Origin: Caldilinea sp. CFX5
GTDB lineage: Bacteria; Chloroflexota; Anaerolineae; Caldilineales; Caldilineaceae
Direction: 5' to 3'
Length of the DNA: 38,125 nt
NCBI GenBank assembly: GCA_021405325.1
Contig: QWII01000097.1
Location: forward strand, 1 to 38,125
Below the pieces are notes generated by a model that made no database searches, was not told where the DNA came from, and saw nothing but the letters and a program-made list of their open reading frames with translations. The position numbers and the translations under genes were made by a program. Positions 1 to 9,274 of this stretch are shown piece after piece; positions within the stretch are counted from its first letter, which is position 1, and every line of letters starts with the position of its first letter.

Positions 1-20
1 CGAGCCACGATGATGTCGCT

Positions 21-98
21 CGGCCAGACCGCCGGGAGGTGGGCAAATGAACTTTCTCTGGTACAACAGCTTGTGCCCACCTCCCGGCGGTCTGGCCG
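21..98. repeat. 25-bp perfect inverted repeat (hairpin element)
   Basis: Positions 21-45 and 74-98 are perfect reverse complements (25 bp) separated by a 28-nt loop. The arms read CGGCCAGACC... and ...GGTCTGGCCG. The element lies just upstream of the P-type ATPase gene. No T-run follows it, so it looks more like one of the interspersed hairpin repeats of this genome than a clear terminator, though it could end an upstream gene outside the window. Confidence 0.85.
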
Positions 99-148
99 GC
101 TGCGTCTTGCCTAAGTCCTATCTTTTTAAAAAAGGTATAGGATTAACG

Positions 149-2884
149 ATGAATTGGTACCAACTAACAACAAATGATACAGGCAATGAATTAAAAAGTG
201 ATCCAGTCAATGGGTTGACACAGGCGGCGGCGGCGGCCCGTCTACAGCAATATGGCCCCAACGAACTGGCCGAACAGGGGGGACGCAGCCCGCTCAAAAT
301 ATTGTGGGAACAACTGACCGCGACCATGGTCTTGATCCTGGTGGCGGCGGCGGTTGTCTCCGGCTTTCTCGGCAAATGGCATGAAGCGATTGCCATTCTC
401 GCCATTGTGCTGCTCTTTGCGCTGCTGGGCTTTGTGCAAGAATACCGCGCCGAGCGGGCGATGGCGGCGCTCAAAAAGTTAGCGGTGCCCAATGTGCGGG
501 TGCGTCGTGACGGTACGCTGCAAGAGTTACCGGCGCGTGATCTGGTGCCGGGCGACCTTGTCCTCCTGGAAGCGGGCAATCTGGTGCCGGCTGATTTGCG
601 GCTGGTGGAAAGTGTCAACCTGCGCATTCAAGAAGCGGCGCTCACTGGTGAATCGGAAGCCGTGGAAAAAGAGACCGAAGCGCTGGAAAAGGCCGACCTG
701 CCGCTGGGCGACCGGCTGAACATGGCCTATATGGGCACCACCGTCACCTATGGCCGCGGCATGGGTATGGTCACGGCGACGGGGATGCAGACGGAACTGG
801 GCAACATTGCCAACTTGCTGCAACAGAGCGAAGATGAGTTGACGCCCTTGCAAAAACGGCTGGATCAGGCCGGTAAAGTGCTGGCGGTGGTCGGTGTGAT
901 TATCGCCGCCGTAGTGGCCGGCATCAACTTCTGGCGAGGTGCGCCCTTGGTCGATGCTTTTTTGGTGGCGGTCAGCGTAGCGGTCGCCGTGGTGCCGGAA
1001 GGGCTGCCCGCCGTTGTTACGATCACCCTGGCGCTAGGGGCGCGACGGATGTTGGCCCGCAATGCCTTGATCCGCAAGCTGCCGGCGGTGGAAACGCTGG
1101 GTTCCGTCACCACCATCTGCTCGGACAAAACCGGGACGCTTACGGAAAACCGTATGACGGTGACGGTGTTGGATGTGGCCGGCCATCGGGTCGATATAAC
1201 CGAAGAGACGACCGCTGCCGGTCAACTGCGGCTGGATCTCAGCACACCGGCGACGGTAACGCCGCAAGGTTCGCTGGGGTTGCTTTTGATCGGCGGCGCC
1301 CTCTGTAATGACGCCAAGTTGACGGTGGACCAAAATGGCGGCAATGGGCAAAAATTTCATGCCATCGGCGACCCAACCGAAGGCGCGCTGGTGGTAGCGG
1401 CGGCAAAGTTTGGGCTTTTCAAGGAAAATCTGGACGCCAACAAACCGCGGGTGGCCGAGTTGCCCTTTGATTCCGAACGCAAACGAATGACCACGGTTCA
1501 TGCATTGGCACATAGCGAACAATCGGCCATTCGCGAATTGATTGCCGTCGTTGCGCCCGGCGTGCCCTACCTGGCCTTTACTAAAGGTTCGGTTGACGGC
1601 CTGCTTGACATCTCCTCCCATGTTTGGACGGATGGCGTTCGCTCGCCGATGTCCGAGACATTCCGCCAGCGCATTGAGGCAGCCAACCGTTTGCTGGCCG
1701 AGAATGGGATGCGCGTGCTGGGGGTGGCCTTCAAAACTCTGAACGAGGCCAGGGCAACGCCGGCTCTGGAACAGGACTTGACCTTTATCGGCTTCGTCGG
1801 CATTATCGACCCGCCGCGGCCCGAAGTGAAGGAAGCGGTCGCCAAATGCAAGAGCGCCGGCATTCGCCCGGTGATGATTACCGGCGACCATCCGCTCACG
1901 GCGTTGCACATTGCCAAAGAGTTAGGCATTGCCCAGCCTGGCGACCGCGTCGTAACTGGGGTTGAACTCAACAACCTGCCTGATGGCGCGCTTGATAGCT
2001 TGGTGCAACAGGCGCCGGTCTATGCGCGTGTCTCGCCGGAACATAAGCTGCGCATTGTCGAAGCGTTGCGCCGCCAGGGCCATGTCACGGCGATGACCGG
2101 CGATGGCGTCAATGACGCCCCGGCGCTTAAAACCGCCGACATCGGCGTGGCGATGGGCATTACGGGTACAGACGTTTCCAAAGAAGCGGCTAATATGGTC
2201 TTGCGCGATGACAACTTTAGCACGATTGTCGCCGCCGTAGAAGAGGGGCGCGTCATCTATGATAACCTGCGTAAGTTTATCAAATTCAGTATTGGCGGCA
2301 ACATCGGCAAGGTGTTGGTGATGCTTGTAGGTGTTTTGCTGGGCATGGCGAATCCGCTCCTGCCGCTGCAACTGCTCTGGCTCAACCTGCTCACCGATGG
2401 CTTGTTGGGCGTCGGCTTGGGGGTCGAGCCGGCGGAACGCAATGTCATGCGCCGCCAACCGGTTCCGCCCAATGCGAACATCTTTAGTGGCGGCGTCGGC
2501 GGCCAGATTGTGCGCTTCGGGTTGCTGATTGGCGCCTTGTCGTTGGGGTTGGGCGCCTGGTACTTCTTTAACGGGAAGGAAGATTGGCAGACGATTATGT
2601 TCACCACCCTGGCCTTTAGTCAGGTCTGGCAAGCGTTGGGCATTCGCAGCGGCAACGATTCGCTCTTCCGGGTGGGTCTCTTCTCGAATCTGCCCTTGCT
2701 GGGGCTGGCGTTGCTCGTTGTCGGGGCGCAACTGGCCGCCATTTATGTGCCATTTCTGCAAAGCTTCTTACAGACCAGTTCGTTAGCGCCGGTCGATCTG
2801 CTCGTCTGTTTTGGCGTTAGCTTGCTTGTCTTTGTCTATGCGGAAGTCGAGAAAATCTTTTTACGGCGTCGCCCGGTTGCGTAG
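149..2884 (+). CDS. P2-type cation-transporting P-type ATPase
   Basis: 911-residue integral membrane ion pump that uses ATP to move a cation across the cytoplasmic membrane. Seen: actuator-domain TGES (about 166-169), a PEGLP helix-4 motif typical of Ca2+/Mn2+ or Na+/K+-like P2 ATPases, the phosphorylation site DKTGT (326-330), TGD, and the hinge GDGVNDAP (651-658), with an N-terminal cation-ATPase domain and about ten membrane segments. The reading frame stays open upstream to an ATG at 47, but that extension lies over a hairpin repeat; the ATG at 149 begins a normal family N-terminus. The helix-5 region reads GGNIGK, with Lys where Ca2+ pumps usually carry the Glu of SSNxGE, so the transported ion cannot be called from sequence. 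It is followed by repeats, then by the M50 protease gene. Confidence 0.93.
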   Translation: MNWYQLTTNDTGNELKSDPVNGLTQAAAAARLQQYGPNELAEQGGRSPLKILWEQLTATMVLILVAAAVVSGFLGKWHEAIAILAIVLLFALLGFVQEYRAERAMAALKKLAVPNVRVRRDGTLQELPARDLVPGDLVLLEAGNLVPADLRLVESVNLRIQEAALTGESEAVEKETEALEKADLPLGDRLNMAYMGTTVTYGRGMGMVTATGMQTELGNIANLLQQSEDELTPLQKRLDQAGKVLAVVGVIIAAVVAGINFWRGAPLVDAFLVAVSVAVAVVPEGLPAVVTITLALGARRMLARNALIRKLPAVETLGSVTTICSDKTGTLTENRMTVTVLDVAGHRVDITEETTAAGQLRLDLSTPATVTPQGSLGLLLIGGALCNDAKLTVDQNGGNGQKFHAIGDPTEGALVVAAAKFGLFKENLDANKPRVAELPFDSERKRMTTVHALAHSEQSAIRELIAVVAPGVPYLAFTKGSVDGLLDISSHVWTDGVRSPMSETFRQRIEAANRLLAENGMRVLGVAFKTLNEARATPALEQDLTFIGFVGIIDPPRPEVKEAVAKCKSAGIRPVMITGDHPLTALHIAKELGIAQPGDRVVTGVELNNLPDGALDSLVQQAPVYARVSPEHKLRIVEALRRQGHVTAMTGDGVNDAPALKTADIGVAMGITGTDVSKEAANMVLRDDNFSTIVAAVEEGRVIYDNLRKFIKFSIGGNIGKVLVMLVGVLLGMANPLLPLQLLWLNLLTDGLLGVGLGVEPAERNVMRRQPVPPNANIFSGGVGGQIVRFGLLIGALSLGLGAWYFFNGKEDWQTIMFTTLAFSQVWQALGIRSGNDSLFRVGLFSNLPLLGLALLVVGAQLAAIYVPFLQSFLQTSSLAPVDLLVCFGVSLLVFVYAEVEKIFLRRRPVA

Positions 2885-3026
2885 TCGTTTGGTCGTCTAG
2901 TCGTCTAGTCGTTTAGTCGCGTAGTCCCTAGGTTTGTGATTTGGTAGGTATATCATAAACTGTTACAAACGAAGCGACTGTATGACTAAGCGACTACATG
3001 ACCAAGCGACCAAACGACTACGCGAC
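2882..3026. repeat. GTCGTYTAGTCG-type short tandem repeats in inverted arrangement
   Basis: Positions 2882-2926 carry degenerate tandem units of the form TAGTCGTCTAGTCGTTTAGTC. Positions 2972-3026 carry the complementary form (CGACTAAGCGACTACATGACC-like). The two halves can fold into a long imperfect hairpin around an AT-rich centre. It fills the gap between the ATPase stop and the ribosome-binding site of the protease gene. No coding capacity is seen. A role as terminator or RNA stem is possible but unproven. Confidence 0.8.
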
Positions 3027-3062
3027 CCAATGACCACAAATTCTTAAACATGGAGGCTCTCT

Positions 3063-4211
3063 ATGGGTTGGTCTTTTAAAATTGCCCAATTTGCCGGGAT
3101 TCCGATCAAGTTGCATATCACCTTCTTTATCATCATCTTGCTGGGCGCCTGGCAGTGGGCCGGGCGCAGTGATGATGCCATTGCCGGTGCGCTCTTTGGG
3201 GCGGCTTTGATGTTGGCGCTTTTTCTCTGTGTCACGCTCCATGAATTGGGGCATAGTTTGACTGCGCGCGCCTTTGGCATTCAGACGCGCGAGATTCTGT
3301 TGCTGCCGCTGGGTGGGGTGGCGCAGTTGAGCAAGAACCCGGATCAACCCGCCCATGAATTGTGGATTGCGCTGGCGGGGCCAATCGTCAATGTAGTCAT
3401 CGCCTTTGTGCTGATCCTCATTGGCCTGACGCCACAGATTGATCTCTTTGCCTACCTGTTGGATGGGCGCGGCTTAACCAGCATCTTGACCAGTGACATC
3501 ACACTCAAGAACTTCTTGCTCTGGTTGCTCAGCGCCAATGTCAGCCTGGTGCTCTTCAACATGATCCCCGCCTTTCCCCTCGACGGCGGGCGGGTGCTGC
3601 GGGCGCTGCTGGCCATGGGCATGGGTTTTCCCCGGGCGACACGCGTTGCCTCGGCCATTGGTCAATTCGCCGCCATTGCGCTTGGTCTCTTCGGGCTGTT
3701 GACCGGCAATCTGATTCTGGCGCTGGTGGCCGTCTTCATCTTTGTCGGCGCTACGCAAGAGACCGCGGTGGCTGAATCGAAAGTGGTCTTGACGACGCGC
3801 CGGCTCGGTGACGCCTACAACCGCCATGTCATCACGCTGCAAAATGGCGACCGCCTCAGCCGTGTGGTTGACTATATCCTCACCAGCTACCAACCGGACT
3901 TTGCCGTTCTCTTTGGCAAGAAGCTCTTGGGCATTGTCACCCGCGACGATGTCATGCGCGCCCTGGCGTCACAGCCCTATGATCTCTATGTCAGCGAAGT
4001 GATGGTACGCGATGTGGTGAAACTAGATGCCAATCTCACCCTGGACGAGGCGCGTGATCAGATGGCCGAAAAGAGCGTGCGTGTCGCCGCGGTTTATGAT
4101 GGCGAAAACTTCCTGGGGCTGATTAGCATGGAAGACATTCAAGAAGCCTTCTCCGTTCTCATGTTCAATCAACGCCATGTCGAGTTGCAAAAAGCAGCAG
4201 CGGCGCAATAA
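3063..4211 (+). CDS. M50 site-2-type intramembrane metalloprotease with CBS domains
   Basis: 382 residues. Membrane-embedded zinc metalloprotease of the site-2 protease family that cleaves membrane proteins inside the bilayer. Seen: hydrophobic segments from residue 15, the zinc motif HELGH (60-64) in a membrane helix, and the second active-site motif NMIPAFPLDGG with Asp about 174. The C-terminal 130 residues resemble a CBS pair (VTRDDVMRAL; then SVRVAAVYDGENFLGLISMEDI), which in this subfamily may sense adenine nucleotides. The start is supported by GGAGG at 3052-3056, six bases before the ATG. It lies 178 bp after the ATPase and ends just before a strong hairpin, so it is probably its own unit. 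The substrate is unknown. Confidence 0.93.
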   Translation: MGWSFKIAQFAGIPIKLHITFFIIILLGAWQWAGRSDDAIAGALFGAALMLALFLCVTLHELGHSLTARAFGIQTREILLLPLGGVAQLSKNPDQPAHELWIALAGPIVNVVIAFVLILIGLTPQIDLFAYLLDGRGLTSILTSDITLKNFLLWLLSANVSLVLFNMIPAFPLDGGRVLRALLAMGMGFPRATRVASAIGQFAAIALGLFGLLTGNLILALVAVFIFVGATQETAVAESKVVLTTRRLGDAYNRHVITLQNGDRLSRVVDYILTSYQPDFAVLFGKKLLGIVTRDDVMRALASQPYDLYVSEVMVRDVVKLDANLTLDEARDQMAEKSVRVAAVYDGENFLGLISMEDIQEAFSVLMFNQRHVELQKAAAAQ

Positions 4212-4239
4212 GTAGACTGTTATTTCTATAGTCGTTCAT

Positions 4240-4280
4240 AAGCGGTCATAGGCAGATTGCCTATGACCGCTTTGTTTATT
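4240..4280 (+). terminator. Rho-independent terminator after the M50 protease gene
   Basis: A perfect 15-bp stem (4240-4254 and 4258-4272, arms AAGCGGTCATAGGCA) with a GAT loop is followed by TTTGTTTATTTATTT. It lies 28 bp after the protease stop codon. The T-tract is interrupted, but the position and stem strength fit an intrinsic terminator. Confidence 0.75.
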
Positions 4281-4309
4281 TATTTCATCAAACCGAAGGA
4301 GAAAGGGCA

Positions 4310-5464
4310 ATGAATCATGTAATCCCGATTGCCGGCTTTTGTGCGCCCCAATTTTCGGCTGTTAGCCAAGCCTTTGCGGCGAACTTTCATCACTTCGCAG
4401 ACATTGGTGGCGCTGTCGCGATCTATCATCACCAGAAACCGGTCGTTGACTTGTGGGGCGGCTACACTGACGCCGAACGCAGTAAGCTTTGGCAACAGAA
4501 CACCATTGTCAATGTCTGGTCTGTCACCAAAGCGGTTATCGCGCTCTGTGCGTTGCGCCTGGTCGATCGCGGCGAGTTGGATTTGGATGCCCCTGTCGCC
4601 CACTATTGGCCGGACTTTGCACAGGCCGGCAAAGGACAACTCTTCGTGCGCCAGCTCCTCAATCACCAAGCTGGACTGGCCGCCATCGCCGAGCCATTAC
4701 CAACGGCAGCGATCTTTGACTGACAACGCATGACAGCGGCGTTAGCCAAACAACGCCCTTGGTGGACGCCCGGCACGGCGCATGGCTATCATGCGGCTAC
4801 GTTTGGCTGGTTGGTCGGCGAAGTTGTGCGGCGTGTAAGTGGAAAATCGATTGGTCGCTTTCTGCAAGACGAAATCGCTCGCCCGCTGAATATCGACATC
4901 CTGCTTGGCTTTGGCCCCGAAGAGGATAAACGAGTGGCTACTGTCGTTGAGCAAATGCCACCAAGGGCGAACACAAGCGAGATTGCTACACCGCCTGATT
5001 CTGATTCACTGCTGGCAAAAGTGAACAATCCACGCTTGGATGACTTCGCCATTTTCAATAGCCGCACCTGGCGTGCGGCCGAGATTCCTTCAGCAAATGG
5101 CACAACCAATGCCCGTGCGTTGGCCCGTTTGTATGGTGCGCTTGCCGGCAGCGGTGTGATCGATGGGGTGCGGGTGCTGAGTCAAATGCTGCTCACGGAA
5201 GCCACGGCTGTTTCGTCAGAAGGAGTTGATCAGGTGTTTGGCTTCCACAACTGCATCGGGTTGGGTTTCAGCCTGAACCGACCCGCTGGGTTTATGGGGC
5301 CAAATGAAGCCGCCTTTGGTCATGCCGGCTACGGCGGATCGATTGGGTTTGCCGATCCTGTCGTCGGGGTCGGCTTTGGTTTTGTCACCAACACCATCCC
5401 CGACGGCCCCGTACAAGATCAGCGGGCGGCTAATTTGATTCGTGCGCTTTATCAATCGCTTTGA
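4310..5464 (+). pseudogene. Serine hydrolase (class C beta-lactamase/esterase family) interrupted by an in-frame TGA
   Basis: A penicillin-binding-like serine hydrolase of about 384 codons. The nucleophile motif SVTK is at codons 71-74, and the paired tyrosine (GYHAATFGWL, codon 160) lies downstream of an in-frame TGA at 4721-4723 (codon 138). The frame is otherwise unbroken to the TGA at 5462-5464, and the text across the stop (IFD-stop-QRMTAALAKQRPWW) reads like one family member in which a Trp codon TGG has become TGA. TGA is used as a normal stop elsewhere in the window (8253-8255), so reassignment is unlikely. Either a recent nonsense mutation or a base-call error explains it. Neither half alone contains both catalytic residues. 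A good purine-rich ribosome-binding site (AAGGAGAAAGG) precedes the start. Confidence 0.85.
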
Positions 5465-5602
5465 GCCATCGGCGCCCATTACACAATTTAATGCTTATTC
5501 TCTAAAATCCCGTTCACAAAATTGCACTTAGCCAAACCGTGCCGTCCTGTGCTATCATGATCGGACAAAATTTCACAAGGTAGTGGTTGATTTTACGGGC
5601 GC

Positions 5603-5652
5603 GGATTTAGGAACCGTGGATATAAGGCAGTTACTCCGCGCTTCCTAAATCC
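5603..5652. repeat. Hairpin repeat upstream of the cupin gene
   Basis: Arms GGATTTAGGAA (5603-5613) and TTCCTAAATCC (5642-5652) are perfect complements around a 28-nt spacer. Weaker complementarity extends outward to about 5582 and 5672. It lies in the 255-bp gap between the broken hydrolase and the cupin gene; no gene is seen in that gap. Confidence 0.7.
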
Positions 5653-5719
5653 ACGTCTGTATCCACTGCTACCCAACCCAATTGCTCAATTCACCGATCT
5701 AACAATAAGGAGAAGTCGC

Positions 5720-6373
5720 ATGGCGCTGACAGTCTATGACTTTCGCACGGACATTCGCAATATTTTTGTGACGCCGCAGATCCGCTCCCGTTTTCTACGT
5801 TTTGAAGTCGGCACGGTCGCCCAGCGGCACAGCCATGACCTGGGCCATGAAATCTTTCTGGTGCTCTCCGGTCGCGCCGAGTTTGAGATTGACGGCGAAA
5901 AGGCCGAGCTTGGCCCCGGTCAACTCTGTATCGCCGCCGCTGATCAACATCACCAGGTGCGCGTCCTGGGGGATGAGCCGATGATCATGTACCTCTCGGT
6001 CACGCCCCATATCCAGCCGACCCACACCATGTGGACGAACGACGGTTGGGGGCCGGATGCGCAAAAGCTGCCCCCTCGCTTTGTCCCCAACAAGTCGTAT
6101 GATGTGCCGATCGACACAACGACGCCCACCGCAACGCTGGTGGATCGCCATCTAGCGGGCGCAGAAGCGGTGGCAGCGGCCGTCGCCGCTAATACACGCG
6201 CACAACAGGAGCAAGTCGCTGCGTACAAGGCCGCGCTGGCCGCCGGCGATCGCCATGCCGCCAACCAGGCGCGGGATGCCATGTGGGCTGCCCTTTATGA
6301 AGTCCACAAGCAGATCGCCGCCTGGGATGATGCCTGGAATGCCTTTACCGCCCGTACCGTGGAAATGGAGTAA
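5720..6373 (+). CDS. Cupin-domain protein
   Basis: 217 residues. The first half is a single cupin beta-barrel: HSH at 37-39 with Glu44 (motif 1, HxH...E) and PGQLCIAAADQHHQVRV as motif 2, so it likely binds a metal ion. The C-terminal 80 residues are Ala-rich and helical with no domain I recognise. A clear AAGGAGA ribosome-binding site precedes the ATG. Its stop overlaps the next start (TAATG at 6371-6375), so it is translationally coupled to the SDR gene and probably acts on the same substrate. The enzyme activity, if any, cannot be named. Confidence 0.88.
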   Translation: MALTVYDFRTDIRNIFVTPQIRSRFLRFEVGTVAQRHSHDLGHEIFLVLSGRAEFEIDGEKAELGPGQLCIAAADQHHQVRVLGDEPMIMYLSVTPHIQPTHTMWTNDGWGPDAQKLPPRFVPNKSYDVPIDTTTPTATLVDRHLAGAEAVAAAVAANTRAQQEQVAAYKAALAAGDRHAANQARDAMWAALYEVHKQIAAWDDAWNAFTARTVEME

Positions 6374-7176
6374 TGCAACATATGAAACTTGCAGGCAAAG
6401 TCGCCTTAGTCACCGGCTCCGGGCGCGGGTTAGGGCGCGCTTACGCACTTCATCTGGCAAGCCTAGGGGCTGATGTGGTGATCAACGATGTCAACCTCAA
6501 TTCCGCCCAGGAATTTCATGAACAACTCAGCGCATCGACGGTGATGGCTGAGATCGAAGCGATGGGTCGTCGTTCTCTGGGCGTGCAGGCCGATGTCACC
6601 AATCGCGATGCGGTGGAAGGCATGTTTGAAGAGATTGCCGGCACCTTTGGCCGCCTGGATATTCTGGTCAACAACGCCGGTGGCAACTTACGCCACGAAG
6701 GGGCTGATGACTCTGCCTCCACTTCGCCGCCGGAACGCTATCAGTTCATCATGGACATTAACTTGACTAGTTGCATCCTCTGTTGCCAGGCCGCTAGCCG
6801 ACTGATGAAGGAACAACAGAGCGGCAAGATTGTCAACGTGGCGTCACAGGCGGGGTTGTGGAGTGGACGTAACGGCGGCGGTATGGCATATAAACTGGCA
6901 AAGGCTGGCGTCGCCCATTACACGCGGGTGTTGGCGGCGGAATTGGGGCCGTTTGGCGTCAATGTTAACTGTATTGCACCCGGGTTTATTGCGTCGTCGC
7001 GCACCAAACCCTTCTGGGAAAAGGCCGGCAACGATTTGACGGATCAGATCGCGTTGCGCCGCGTCGGTCAACCGGAAGAGGCGGCCAAGGTGATCGAGTT
7101 CCTGGTCACGGATTTGTCGGATTATGTGACCGGGCAGTGCATCCCAATCTGCGGCGGCTATGTGGCGTGGGGCTAA
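6373..7176 (+). CDS. Short-chain dehydrogenase/reductase (SDR)
   Basis: 267 residues, the normal length for a classical SDR that oxidises or reduces an alcohol/ketone with NAD(P). Seen: nucleotide motif TGSGRGLG (about 14-21), NNAG near 101, and the active site NVAS...YKLAK with Tyr173 and Lys177. The C-terminus ends GGYVAWG. The ATG at 6373 overlaps the cupin stop by one base; an internal ATG at 6382 (MKLAGK) would begin closer to most family members. The coupling to the cupin gene suggests one catabolic step, but the substrate is not readable. Confidence 0.92.
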   Translation: MQHMKLAGKVALVTGSGRGLGRAYALHLASLGADVVINDVNLNSAQEFHEQLSASTVMAEIEAMGRRSLGVQADVTNRDAVEGMFEEIAGTFGRLDILVNNAGGNLRHEGADDSASTSPPERYQFIMDINLTSCILCCQAASRLMKEQQSGKIVNVASQAGLWSGRNGGGMAYKLAKAGVAHYTRVLAAELGPFGVNVNCIAPGFIASSRTKPFWEKAGNDLTDQIALRRVGQPEEAAKVIEFLVTDLSDYVTGQCIPICGGYVAWG

Positions 7177-7250
7177 AAGCGATCCTGTCTAATTGACTTT
7201 TCCGCCATCATCAATACAATATCAATACAATCATAGCAAGCGTTTCGTGC

Positions 7251-8255
7251 ATGGCAACGCGTAAAAAACAGACCGGCAAACCGAAGGCAAGAAGGTCACA
7301 CGACCGACTCTTCAAAGAATTCTTGCGACGCTTCTTGCCTCAATTTTTACAACTCTTTTTCCCCGAACAAGCGGCGCGGCTGAATTTCAGTACGCTCCGC
7401 TTTATGGACAAAGAGTTGGTTATCAACTTTCCCAAACAGGCGTTACGGATCAGCGATCTGGTGGCTGAAGTGCAGACCTGGCAAGGGGAAACCGAAACCA
7501 TCCTGGTACATGTCGAGGTGGAAGGGCGCGACAAACGCACTCTCCCACAGCGGATGAGCGAGTATTATGTCCTGTTGCGCGTCTCCTATGGCAAAGCAGT
7601 GCTGCCGATTGCCTTTGTGTTGCTCGCCAATGCCGGTGGGGTGAGTTGGCAAAGCTATACGGAAGAACTGTTCGGGGAAACCTTATTGAATTTCCGTTAT
7701 GGACAGGTGGGGATACGCGATTTGTCTGCCGCCACCTATCTGGCGAAGCAAGATCCCGTCGCTGCCACCTTGGCGCTGTTAATGAAAACGGACCGACAAA
7801 GCCGAGCAGAGGTGAAACTAACCGCTTTGCAAACGGTGATTCAAAGTAAGTTAAGCCCAGGTGATAAGCTGTTTTTGGTGGAGGTGGCAAACACCTATGT
7901 ACCTACGGCAAACTTATCTGATCCACGGGAGGAGATTATGGAAGCATTAGCAGATATCGAGGTTAGTTGGGGCGACCGACTCCGTGAAGAAGGGCGCAAG
8001 GAAGGGCGCAAGGAAGGGCGCAAGGAAGGGCGCAAGGAAGGGCATAAGGAAGGCGAACTTACTGGTAAACGCAAAATGTTATTGAATGTACTCACGGTAA
8101 TGTTTGGCTCATTGCCCGACGATGTCGTTCGACGTATTGGCGCAATTACCGATGAAACCCTTTTGGAAGAGGTAAGCCAACAACTATCACAGGCCAAGCG
8201 TTTAGACGATCTCGTCATTCCTACTCCGCCCCCAGCAAAAAAGCGCCGCGCCTGA
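7251..8255 (+). CDS. Rpn-family PD-(D/E)XK nuclease / putative transposase with KEG repeat tail
   Basis: 334 residues. Resembles the Rpn (recombination-promoting nuclease, formerly transposase_31-like) family. Seen: the early motif HDRLFKEFL, a nuclease-core candidate Asp69 (ISDLVAEVQ) and Glu89-x-Glu91 (HVEVEGRD), then a basic charged repeat EGRKEGRKEGRKEG near residues 245-265, and a coiled DUF4351-like C-terminus. No convincing ribosome-binding site precedes the ATG. It lies between the SDR and MDR dehydrogenase genes and so interrupts a metabolic run; the MDR start follows its stop by 13 bp. Family knowledge suggests DNA cleavage linked to recombination. Activity here is inferred only. 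Confidence 0.82.
   Translation: MATRKKQTGKPKARRSHDRLFKEFLRRFLPQFLQLFFPEQAARLNFSTLRFMDKELVINFPKQALRISDLVAEVQTWQGETETILVHVEVEGRDKRTLPQRMSEYYVLLRVSYGKAVLPIAFVLLANAGGVSWQSYTEELFGETLLNFRYGQVGIRDLSAATYLAKQDPVAATLALLMKTDRQSRAEVKLTALQTVIQSKLSPGDKLFLVEVANTYVPTANLSDPREEIMEALADIEVSWGDRLREEGRKEGRKEGRKEGRKEGHKEGELTGKRKMLLNVLTVMFGSLPDDVVRRIGAITDETLLEEVSQQLSQAKRLDDLVIPTPPPAKKRRA
7992..8051 (+). repeat. 12-bp in-frame tandem repeat (5 units)
   Basis: Four identical units GGGCGCAAGGAA (7992-8039) and a fifth with two changes (8040-8051) encode the GRKE repeats of the Rpn-type protein. Unit length is a multiple of three, so slippage would add or remove four residues without breaking the frame. Confidence 0.95.
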
Positions 8256-8268
8256 GTGGAGGACAACC

Positions 8269-9255
8269 ATGCAAAACTATCAAGTTGTCTGGCCGGAAGC
8301 CGGGATTGCCACGCTGGAACCGTGTGAAACGCCAACGCCCGGCCCAGGACAGCTACTCATCCGCACCCGCTCCACCTTGATCAGCCCCGGCACTGAGCGC
8401 GCCTTTTTCTTGGGCTTGCCCAACACCACCCAACGCTTTCCCCAATATCCGGGGTACAACAATGTGGGGGAAGTGGCAGCCGTCGGCGAGGGGGTGACGG
8501 GTTGGCAAGTTGGCGACCGCATTGCGACGCCAACTCGTCATGCCGCCTATGTGCTGGCTGATGCTGCCATCGGCGTGCGCATCCCTGACGGCTTGAGCGA
8601 TGAACGCGCCGCCTTTTTTGAAATGGTCTCCATTGCCCTTCAGGGGGTGCGCAAGGCGCGCATGGAGTTGGGCGAGCCAGTGGTTGTGATCGGTGGCGGG
8701 TTGATCGGTCTCCTTGCCATGCAGTTGTCCAAACTTCAAGGCGCAGCGCCGGTCATTACCGTTGACCAGGATGAGCAGCGGCTCGACTTTGCCCAACAGG
8801 CCGGCGCCGATGCCGTGGTCATGGCCGACAGTCACCTACACGAAGAGATTGACCGCTTATGTGGTGATAAAGGGCCGGCGGTCGTCATTGAAGCGACCGG
8901 CCATCCCGCCGCCATCCCCACCGCCTTTGACCTGGCCGGCTGGTGCGGGCGCGTCATCTTGCTGGGCAGCACCCGTGGCGAAACGGAGCAGGTCAACTTT
9001 TACCGGGATGTCCATAAAAAAGGACTCACCGTCATCGGCGCCCACAATTCCAGCCGCCCTGCCCATGATTCTCGCCCAGGCTGGTGGACGCGTCTGGAAG
9101 ACCAGCAGACCGCCATGAAACTGCTGGCCTTGGATCGGCTGGTGATTCATCCCCTGGTCACGCATCGTTTCACCTGGCAGCAGGCGCCCCAAGCCTATGA
9201 TCTGCTCAAACAGTGGAACAAGGATGCCTTGGGGCTTGTGTTGCGCTGGCTATAA
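8269..9255 (+). CDS. Medium-chain dehydrogenase (MDR), zinc-type alcohol dehydrogenase-like
   Basis: 328 residues. NAD(P)-dependent alcohol or polyol dehydrogenase fold: an N-terminal GroES-like domain (LISPGTERAFF; GYNNVGEVAAVGEGV), a Rossmann domain with IGGGLIGLL near residue 142, and an EATG motif. The usual zinc-ligand GHE is replaced by GYN, so the catalytic zinc site looks atypical, as in BchC-like and related sugar-dehydrogenase branches. GGAGG precedes the ATG in the 13-bp gap after the Rpn-type gene. The neighbouring SDR, cupin and isomerase suggest a carbohydrate pathway. The substrate is not assignable. Confidence 0.88.
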   Translation: MQNYQVVWPEAGIATLEPCETPTPGPGQLLIRTRSTLISPGTERAFFLGLPNTTQRFPQYPGYNNVGEVAAVGEGVTGWQVGDRIATPTRHAAYVLADAAIGVRIPDGLSDERAAFFEMVSIALQGVRKARMELGEPVVVIGGGLIGLLAMQLSKLQGAAPVITVDQDEQRLDFAQQAGADAVVMADSHLHEEIDRLCGDKGPAVVIEATGHPAAIPTAFDLAGWCGRVILLGSTRGETEQVNFYRDVHKKGLTVIGAHNSSRPAHDSRPGWWTRLEDQQTAMKLLALDRLVIHPLVTHRFTWQQAPQAYDLLKQWNKDALGLVLRWL

Positions 9256-9274
9256 CTTTTCTGTAACGATTCAG

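Noticed and set aside
47..148. N-terminal extension of the P-type ATPase
   Set aside because: The 34 extra codons lie over a 25-bp inverted repeat and match no family sequence; the ATG at 149 starts a normal N-terminus.
2882..3026. CRISPR array
   Set aside because: Units are short, degenerate, directly adjacent and partly inverted; there are no regular spacers and no cas genes in the window.
4310..5464. TGA read as tryptophan by an alternative genetic code
   Set aside because: TGA ends other genes in the window, including the hydrolase itself at 5462 and the Rpn-type gene at 8253; no recoding signal such as a selenocysteine element is evident and the site resembles Trp.
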